A stretch of 11,904 bases of DNA from Alphaproteobacteria bacterium UBA7691 (GTDB lineage: Bacteria; Pseudomonadota; Alphaproteobacteria; Ferrovibrionales; Ferrovibrionaceae), in contig DLGP01000069.1 in the NCBI GenBank assembly GCA_002482765.1, forward strand, positions 2,683-14,586. The letters run 5' to 3'. The position numbers were made by a program, and so were the translations under genes. Shown piece after piece: positions 6,625 to 11,904 of this stretch. Numbering within the stretch: the stretch's first letter is position 1; each line of letters opens with the position of its first letter. Below the pieces are notes generated by a model that saw only the letters and a list, made by a program, of their open reading frames with translations, ran no database searches and was not told where the DNA came from.

Positions 6625-7578
6625 ATGACCAGCCCGAGTGACAATCTGCCGCCGATCGAGATCACCCCGAAGGATTTGTCTGCCTATCGTAGCGGCAACC
6701 GTGGTGTTGACTATGTGCATACTTTTGATTCCGGCCGGCCCGGCCCGCATGTCATCGTCAATGCCCTGACCCATGGCAATGAATTCTGCGGCATGATGGC
6801 GGTGACGCATCTGCTGGAGCAGGGCATCCGGCCGCTGCGCGGCAAGCTGACACTGAGCTTTGCCAATGTGGCGGCGTATCACCGCTTTGATCCGGCCAGG
6901 CCGTTTGAATCGCGCTTTGTGGACCGCGATTTCAACCGCATCTGGGATGATGCCACGCTGGATGGCCCGGATCAGAGTGTGGAAGCCAGGCGCGCCCGCG
7001 AGCTGCGCCCGATATTTGCCGAGGGTGATGCGCTGCTGGATATCCATTCCACCTCGCATGCCGTGCCGCCGATGCTGATTCACGAGCCGCAGGCGAAATA
7101 CGCGGCATTGTCGCGCCATCTGCATTCGCCGCTGCATCATGTGCTGCTGCCGGGTGTGATGCATCCTGGCCGGCCGCTGATCCAGTTTGGCGCCTATGGC
7201 CGCCCGGATGCCGCGCCTTTGGGCGTGGTGGTGGAATGTGGCCAGCATTTCGCAGCTTCCAGCGGCATCCTGGCAATTTCGATCACCATGCGCTTCCTGG
7301 ATTTTTTCGGCATGATCCCGGCTGACCTGGCGGCGCAATATCAGCCCGAGGCAGGCGAGCCGAAGCGCTACGAGGTGACCCGGGTGGTGGTGGCGCAAAG
7401 CGCTGATTTCCGCTTTGCCCAGCCCTGGATCGGCTTTGAGGAACTGGCCGAGGGCGAGTTGATTGCCATGGATGGCGATATTGAAGTGCGGGCGCCGTTT
7501 CCGCGTTGCACCATCATCATGCCGACGCGCCGTATACTGCAGGGTCGCGACGTGGTGTCGCTGGCGCGGCCGGTTTAG
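6625..7578 (+). CDS. Succinylglutamate desuccinylase/aspartoacylase (AstE/AspA) family zinc deacylase
   Basis: A 317-aa cytoplasmic zinc hydrolase of the M14-like AstE/AspA group, which removes acyl groups from N-acyl amino acids or related amides. Expected active-site features are present: the zinc ligands H50 and E53 in ALTHGNEF, D102/N104/R105 in DRDFNRIW for substrate carboxylate binding, the third zinc ligand H141 in LLDIHST, and the catalytic Glu E204 in VVVECGQH. A beta-rich C-terminal domain follows from about 245. No signal peptide is present. It is about the usual length and appears intact. It lies 3 nt after the LysE gene and 187 nt before the peptide-importer genes in the same direction, suggesting that it cleaves something brought in by the importer, with the LysE protein exporting a product. 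It is not part of an arginine succinyltransferase (ast) cluster here, so AstE itself is unlikely and the substrate is open. Confidence 0.9.
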   Translation: MTSPSDNLPPIEITPKDLSAYRSGNRGVDYVHTFDSGRPGPHVIVNALTHGNEFCGMMAVTHLLEQGIRPLRGKLTLSFANVAAYHRFDPARPFESRFVDRDFNRIWDDATLDGPDQSVEARRARELRPIFAEGDALLDIHSTSHAVPPMLIHEPQAKYAALSRHLHSPLHHVLLPGVMHPGRPLIQFGAYGRPDAAPLGVVVECGQHFAASSGILAISITMRFLDFFGMIPADLAAQYQPEAGEPKRYEVTRVVVAQSADFRFAQPWIGFEELAEGELIAMDGDIEVRAPFPRCTIIMPTRRILQGRDVVSLARPV

Positions 7579-7709
7579 TCGCAACTCCGATCATTCGCCT
7601 ATAGACGGGCCAAACAGCTTAACATTATGATCCTAAGAATGTCCGTCGCCTAATCGGGGGTAACAGGCCGGGGCGGCGGGGCATCGGATAAGCGGATCGC
7701 GGGGGCAAG

Positions 7710-7744
7710 GCGATGCAAGCAGTCCCTGGCGCACCGCGATGCAA
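7710..7744. repeat. Short direct repeat GCGATGCAA x2 upstream of the binding-protein gene
   Basis: GCGATGCAA occurs at 7710-7718 and 7736-7744, 26 bp apart, in the leader of the peptide-importer operon. No convincing sigma-70 promoter or factor-independent terminator is visible in the surrounding 7579-7765 gap. The repeat may be an activator or repressor site, or chance. Confidence 0.25.
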
Positions 7745-7765
7745 CGTGAAAAGGAAAAGGGGACT

Positions 7766-9385
7766 ATGAAGCCACGCGCATTCTTGAAGGGAACGCTCAT
7801 GGCCGCCGTCGCGGCCTTGTCGTTGCTGGCCGCCGATATGGCTGCCGCAAAGACGTTCAAATGGGCGAATGACGGCGACGTCAGCTCGATGGATCCGTAT
7901 GCCCGCAACGAAACCTTCCTGTTGAGCTTCAATCTCAACATGTATGAAGGTTTGCAGCGGCGCGACAAGAACCTGAAGCTTGAGCCGGCGCTTGCCACCA
8001 AGACCGAGATGGTCAACCCGACGCTGTGGCGCTATACGCTGCGCCAGGGCGTGAAATTCCAGGGCGGCGAAGCTTTCACGGCTGATGACGTGGTGTTCTC
8101 CTATGGCCGCGCTGGCGGCAAGGGCTCCAATGTCACCGGCAACTTCGTGTCGGTGAAGGAAGTGCGCAAGGTCAGCGAATTCGTGGTGGAGATCGAGACC
8201 AAGTATCCCGATCCGCTGCTGGCCGACAAGCTGTCGCAGATCGGCATCATGTCGAAGGTTTGGGCGGAAAAGAACAACGCCCAGTTCACCGCCGACATGA
8301 CCAAGAATGAAGAGAATTTTGCCACCCGCAACGCCAACGGCACCGGCCCCTTCATGCTGAAGGTGCGCGAGCCGGATGTGCGCACCGTGCTGGTGCCGAA
8401 TCCGACCTGGTGGGACAAGCCGGAACATAACCTCACCGAGGTGATCTTCCAGCGCGTTGCCAATGATGCCACCCGCGTTGCCGCCCTGCTGTCGGGTGAG
8501 ATCGATATGATCTACACCGTGCCGCCGCAGGATACCGACCGGATCGGCAAGACCGCCGGCCGTCGCGTGCTGGAAGGCCCGGAAACCCGCGTGGTGTTCT
8601 TCGGCTTCAACCAGCAGCTCGACGAACTGCCGGATTCCAACATCAAGGGCAAGAACCCGTTCAAGGACAAGCGCGTCCGCGAAGCGTTCTATCGCGCCAT
8701 TGACGTGGAAGCGATCAAGCGCACCGTGATGCGTGGCCAGTCCAAGCCCACCGCGCTGATGATCGGCACCGGCCTGAACGGCTATGATGCCGCGCTGGAT
8801 GTGCGCCCGAAGGTTGATCCGGAACTCTCCAAGAAGCTGCTGGCGGAAGCCGGCTATCCGAATGGCTTCGAGGTTGGCCTGGATTGCCCGAATGACCGCT
8901 ACGTCAAGGACGAAGCGATCTGCCAGGCTTCAGTGGCGATGCTGGCCCGCATCGGCATCAAGGTGAACCTGCTGGCGCAGACCCGTTCGAAATACTTCGC
9001 CAAGATCCTGCGTACCTCGTCGGATATGGAGAAGTCGCCGAATACCAGCTTCTACATGCTGGGCTGGTCGCCGGGCGCCACCTATGACGTGCATAACGTG
9101 TTCGAAGCCCTGATCCAGACCCCGAACCAGAAGACCGGCAAGGGCCTGTTCAACGCGGGCGGCTATTCGAACAAGAAGGTGGACGATCTGGCCGATGCCA
9201 TGGAGCGCGAAAGCGACAAGGCCAAGCGCGATGCCATGATCAAGGAAGCCACCAAGCTGTACCTGGAAGACTTCGCTTATATCCCGCTGCATCAGCAGGT
9301 GGTGGTGTGGGCGGCCAAGGACAGTGTTGATCTGGTGCAGCTGTCGGATAACTACTTCCCGCTGCGCTTCGTCAAGGTCAAGTAA
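7766..9385 (+). CDS. Periplasmic substrate-binding protein, family 5 (oligopeptide/dipeptide ABC importer)
   Basis: A 539-aa extracytoplasmic solute-binding protein that should capture a peptide or similar ligand and hand it to the two permeases encoded next. A signal peptide ends near residue 28 (AAA followed by K29); there is no lipobox Cys, so it is a soluble periplasmic protein. Family 5 signatures are SMDPYARNET with NMYEGLQRRD early, LEPALATKTE, LRQGVKFQGGEAFTADDVVF, and DKRVREAFYRAID in the second half. Two cysteines in the GLDCPNDRYVKDEAIC region may form a disulfide. The ATG at 7766 is preferred over the in-frame ATG at 7739 because AAAAGGGG (7755-7762) is a strong ribosome site and the protein then begins with a proper basic n-region (MKPR). 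Lys codons are almost all AAG and Asn mostly AAC, consistent with high expression. Family members also carry nickel, haem, opines or glutathione, so the true ligand is unknown. Confidence 0.93.
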   Translation: MKPRAFLKGTLMAAVAALSLLAADMAAAKTFKWANDGDVSSMDPYARNETFLLSFNLNMYEGLQRRDKNLKLEPALATKTEMVNPTLWRYTLRQGVKFQGGEAFTADDVVFSYGRAGGKGSNVTGNFVSVKEVRKVSEFVVEIETKYPDPLLADKLSQIGIMSKVWAEKNNAQFTADMTKNEENFATRNANGTGPFMLKVREPDVRTVLVPNPTWWDKPEHNLTEVIFQRVANDATRVAALLSGEIDMIYTVPPQDTDRIGKTAGRRVLEGPETRVVFFGFNQQLDELPDSNIKGKNPFKDKRVREAFYRAIDVEAIKRTVMRGQSKPTALMIGTGLNGYDAALDVRPKVDPELSKKLLAEAGYPNGFEVGLDCPNDRYVKDEAICQASVAMLARIGIKVNLLAQTRSKYFAKILRTSSDMEKSPNTSFYMLGWSPGATYDVHNVFEALIQTPNQKTGKGLFNAGGYSNKKVDDLADAMERESDKAKRDAMIKEATKLYLEDFAYIPLHQQVVVWAAKDSVDLVQLSDNYFPLRFVKVK

Positions 9386-9391
9386 GGTATT

Positions 9392-9419
9392 GGCGGCCCG
9401 GATGCAGATCCGGGCCGCC
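9392..9419 (+). terminator. Strong intercistronic hairpin (partial terminator / mRNA stabiliser)
   Basis: A perfect 12-bp stem: GGCGGCCCGGAT (9392-9403) pairs with ATCCGGGCCGCC (9408-9419) around a GCAG loop, six bases after the binding-protein stop. Only a short interrupted T run follows (TTTT at 9425-9428), so it is more likely an attenuator or a 3'-end protector of the binding-protein mRNA than a full terminator. Such hairpins are known between binding-protein and permease genes of ABC importers and raise the binding protein over the permeases. Confidence 0.8.
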
Positions 9420-9439
9420 TCTGCTTTTCCCAGCGCCCC

Positions 9440-10423
9440 ATGATTGCATTCATTATCCGTCGCCTGATCCAGGCCGCCCTAGTTATGCTGGCGGTCGGTT
9501 TCATCGCCTTCATGATGTCGAATTTTGTCGGTGATCCGGTCGCCAATATCGGCGGCACCGACCTGCCTGCCTCCGCGCGCGTTGAATTGCGCAAGACCCT
9601 TGGTCTTGACGATCCGCTGCCGGTGCGTTTCGGCCGCTTTGTGGTTGATGCCGTGCAAGGCAAGTTCGGCCTCAGCTACCGCACCACCGAGCCGGTTGGC
9701 CGCATGATCCTGGATCGCCTGCCCGCCACGCTGGAACTCAGCCTGATTGCCGCCCTGATGGCGCTGGCGCTGGGCATTCCGATGGGCGTGTTCACCGGGC
9801 TTTATCCCAATCACTGGTCCAGCCGCCTGATGCTCACGGTATCGCTGATCGGCATCTCGCTGCCCACTTTCCTGATCGGCATTCTGCTGATCCTGATCTT
9901 TGCCGTGATGCTTGGCTGGCTGCCCAGTTTCGGGCGCGGCGAGGTGGTGAAGATTGCCGGCTGGTCCACCGGTTTCCTCACCGTGTCGGGCTGGAAAGCC
10001 ATCATCCTGCCGGCCTTCACGCTCGGTCTGTTCCAGATGACCCTGATCATGCGTCTGGTGCGGTCGGAGATGCTGGAAGTGCTGCGCACCGATTATGTCA
10101 AATTCGCCCGCGCCCGTGGCCTCACCAACCGCGCGGTGCATTTTGGTCATGCGCTGAAGAACACGCTGGTGCCGGTGATCACCATCACCGGCTTGCAGCT
10201 TGGCGCCATCATCGCCTTCGCCATCATCACCGAAACGGTATTCTCCTGGCCCGGCATGGGCCTGCTATTCCTGCAATCGGTGCAGTTTGCCGATATTCCG
10301 GTGATGTCGTGTTATCTGGTGCTGATCGGCTTCCTGTTTGTGCTGATCAACCTGATTGTTGATCTGCTGTATTTTGTGGTTGATCCACGGCTGCGGATTC
10401 AGGCTGGCGGGAGTACCAAGTGA
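9440..10423 (+). CDS. Peptide ABC importer permease, DppB/OppB type
   Basis: A 327-aa inner-membrane permease that forms one half of the transport channel. The start MIAFIIRRLIQA is typical for the family, followed by a periplasmic region (about 30-95), then membrane segments near 98-120, 130-158, 188-206, 244-270 and 290-312. The ATPase-contact EAA loop lies at about 217-245 (TDYVKFARARGLTNRAVHF), and the end DPRLRIQ is also typical. No clear Shine-Dalgarno sequence precedes the ATG (upstream CTTTTCCCAGCGCCCC), which fits low translation compared with the binding protein; I keep this start because the N-terminus fits the family. It follows the hairpin at 9392-9419 and its stop overlaps the next gene's start by one base. 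Confidence 0.94.
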   Translation: MIAFIIRRLIQAALVMLAVGFIAFMMSNFVGDPVANIGGTDLPASARVELRKTLGLDDPLPVRFGRFVVDAVQGKFGLSYRTTEPVGRMILDRLPATLELSLIAALMALALGIPMGVFTGLYPNHWSSRLMLTVSLIGISLPTFLIGILLILIFAVMLGWLPSFGRGEVVKIAGWSTGFLTVSGWKAIILPAFTLGLFQMTLIMRLVRSEMLEVLRTDYVKFARARGLTNRAVHFGHALKNTLVPVITITGLQLGAIIAFAIITETVFSWPGMGLLFLQSVQFADIPVMSCYLVLIGFLFVLINLIVDLLYFVVDPRLRIQAGGSTK

Positions 10424-11355
10424 TGGCCGCCGTTTCCTCAATGCGCGAAATACTCAGCCGGGCCCGCGACAGCGACATCTACTGGAGCTTCAAACGCTCC
10501 AAGCTGGTGGTGGTGGCGTTCTGCGTCACCATGGTGATCTTCCTCGGCGCCTTGCTGGCGCCTGTGCTGGCGCCGCATAACCCGCTGGACCTGGCTTCGC
10601 TTAATCTGAGCGATGCTTTCCTGCCACCGGCCTGGGAAAGCGCCGGCATGGCGAAATTCCCGCTTGGCACCGATGATCAGGGCCGCGACCTGCTGTCGGC
10701 CATCATGTTTGGCCTGCGCACCTCGCTGCTGGTCGGCTTTCTGGCGGTGGTGTTTGCCATGGTGCTGGGCATCGCGCTGGGCCTGATCGCCGGCTATGTC
10801 GGCGGCGCGGTCGATTCGATCATCATGCGCGTGGCCGATGTGCAGCTTTCCTTCCCGGCCATCCTGGTGGCGATGCTGATCGATGGCGTCACCCGCAGCC
10901 TGCTCGGCAACGAAATGCGCGACACTTCGGCGATGGTGGTGCTGATCGTGGCGATCGGCCTGAGCTACTGGGTGCAATATGCCCGCACCGTGCGCGGCTC
11001 GGTGCTGGTGGAAAAGAACAAGGAATATGTGCAGGCGGCGCGTGTTATCGGCCTGTCTTCCACCTTGATCGCCATCCGCCATGTGTTGCCCAATGTGCTT
11101 GGCCCGGTGCTGGTGATCGCCACCATCAATCTGGCGCTGGCGATCATCACCGAGGCCACGCTCAGCTTCCTCGGCGTTGGCCTGCCGGCAACCCAGCCCT
11201 CGCTCGGCACGCTGATCAATACCGGGCAGAAATTCCTGTTCTCCGGCGAGTGGTGGATCACCATCTTCCCCGGCATAACCCTGGCGGTGCTGGTGCTGGC
11301 AGTGAACCTGCTCGGCGACTGGCTGCGCGATGCGCTCAACCCCAAGCTCAGGTAA
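10423..11355 (+). CDS. Peptide ABC importer permease, DppC/OppC type
   Basis: A 310-aa inner-membrane permease, the partner of the DppB-type protein. Order seen: cytoplasmic N-tail (1-25), first membrane helix (27-50), a periplasmic loop ending in the family signature PLGTDDQGRDLLSAIMFG at 80-97, then helices near 100-125, 140-160 and 168-185. The EAA loop lies at about 200-230 (EYVQAARVIGLSSTLIAIRH), followed by the ending GDWLRDALNPKLR. The ATG at 10423 overlaps the preceding TGA (TGATG), with GGCGGGAG about 9 nt upstream; the GTG at 10420 is a less likely start and ATG 10441 a shorter option. The ATPase gene begins 7 nt after its stop. Confidence 0.94.
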   Translation: MAAVSSMREILSRARDSDIYWSFKRSKLVVVAFCVTMVIFLGALLAPVLAPHNPLDLASLNLSDAFLPPAWESAGMAKFPLGTDDQGRDLLSAIMFGLRTSLLVGFLAVVFAMVLGIALGLIAGYVGGAVDSIIMRVADVQLSFPAILVAMLIDGVTRSLLGNEMRDTSAMVVLIVAIGLSYWVQYARTVRGSVLVEKNKEYVQAARVIGLSSTLIAIRHVLPNVLGPVLVIATINLALAIITEATLSFLGVGLPATQPSLGTLINTGQKFLFSGEWWITIFPGITLAVLVLAVNLLGDWLRDALNPKLR

Positions 11356-11362
11356 CGGCGCG

Positions 11363-11904
11363 ATGGCTCGTCTGCTCGAAGTAAACAATCTGCGCGTCGA
11401 ATTCCCCACCCGGCGCGGCACCCTGGTGGCGGTGGATGATATCTCGCTGCATATCGATGCCGGCGAGGTGCTCGGCGTGGTTGGCGAATCCGGTGCCGGC
11501 AAGTCGATGACCGGCTCGGCCATCATCGGGCTCCTGGAACCTCCCGGCCGCATCGCGTCCGGCGAGATTCTCCTGGAAGGCCGCCGCATCGACAATCTGC
11601 CCTATAACGAGATGCGCAAGATTCGCGGCCGCGAGATCGGTGCGATTTTCCAAGACCCGCTCACCAGCCTCAATCCGCTCTACCGCATCGGCGACCAGTT
11701 GGTGGAAACCATCCTGACCCATCTGCCGATGACCCTGGCCGATGCCAAGGCGCGCGCGGTCAAGCTGCTGGAGGATGTTGGCATTCCCTCGGCCGCCGAG
11801 CGTGTTGGGCAGTATCCACATCAATTCTCGGGCGGCATGCGGCAGCGCGTGGTGATTGCGCTGGCGCTGGCTGCCGAGCCGAAGCTGATCATCGCCGACG
11901 AGCC
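11363..11904 (+). CDS. Peptide ABC importer ATPase, DppD/OppD type, C-terminus beyond right edge
   Basis: Partial gene: the first 180 residues of a family of about 320-340. It hydrolyses ATP to drive the two permeases. All motifs expected so far are intact: Walker A GESGAGKS at 41-48, Q-loop Gln97 in IFQDPLTSLNP, ABC signature FSGGMRQR at 155-162, and Walker B LIIADEP at the cut edge (175-181). QDPLTSLNP and the sequence before the signature (QYPHQFSGG) are typical of the Opp/Dpp ATPases. The C-terminal oligopeptide-transporter extension would lie outside the window. The ribosome site is weak, so translation is probably coupled to the permease gene 7 nt upstream. A second ATPase (DppF/OppF type) would be expected next. 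Confidence 0.95.
   Translation, partial: MARLLEVNNLRVEFPTRRGTLVAVDDISLHIDAGEVLGVVGESGAGKSMTGSAIIGLLEPPGRIASGEILLEGRRIDNLPYNEMRKIRGREIGAIFQDPLTSLNPLYRIGDQLVETILTHLPMTLADAKARAVKLLEDVGIPSAAERVGQYPHQFSGGMRQRVVIALALAAEPKLIIADE

Noticed and set aside
6601..7584. 327-codon minus-strand frame opposite the AstE-type gene
   Set aside because: Arg/His/Gln-rich with no domain, and it mirrors a gene with a complete zinc-hydrolase active site.
10438..11595. 385-codon minus-strand frame opposite the DppC-type and DppD-type genes
   Set aside because: Composition-driven shadow; it crosses two real genes and reads as His/Gln/Arg-rich filler.

Overview
The window is a GC-rich, tightly packed stretch of bacterial chromosome. 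The codon style, the Fe(3+) permease type, the NnrU-family protein and the MocR/PLP regulator fit an alphaproteobacterium, possibly of Rhodospirillales type; this is inference and I cannot name a genus. Ten protein genes are supported, two of them cut by the window edges. I see no rRNA, tRNA, CRISPR array, IS element, phage gene or integrase, and no gene-free stretch longer than about 300 bases.

Layout. (1) 1-689, minus strand: 5' part of an FbpB-type ferric iron ABC permease, running off the left edge. (2) 690-820: divergent control region with two TTGCC/GGCAA dyads. (3) 821-3593, plus strand: three genes joined by two ATGA stop/start overlaps. They encode a 96-aa unknown soluble protein, a secreted protein of about 14 Sel1 (TPR-like) repeats, and an NnrU-family membrane protein. 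(4) 3594-3656: a 63-bp spacer with only 10 G/C bases. (5) 3657-5138, plus: a MocR/PdxR-type GntR regulator with a PLP-binding aminotransferase-like domain. It overlaps tail to tail by 28 bp with (6) 5111-5785, minus: a pyridoxamine-phosphate-oxidase-fold protein. (7) 5786-5976: divergent control region with two pairs of short direct repeats. (8) 5977-7578, plus: a LysE-family exporter followed 3 nt later by an AstE/AspA-type zinc deacylase. (9) 7766-11904, plus: a family 5 oligopeptide/dipeptide ABC importer in the order binding protein, permease B, permease C, first ATPase (cut by the right edge), with a strong hairpin between binding protein and first permease.

How the genes may work together. 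The regulator and the PPOX-fold protein form a familiar vitamin B6-linked pair. The LysE exporter, the N-acyl-amino-acid-type deacylase and the peptide importer lie in one direction and could form an uptake, deacylation and export unit for acylated amino acids or small peptides; this is inference from order. The small-protein/Sel1/NnrU operon is the least explained part of the window. Most of the region is ordinary transport and regulation, and I found no convincing evidence of a wholly new system.
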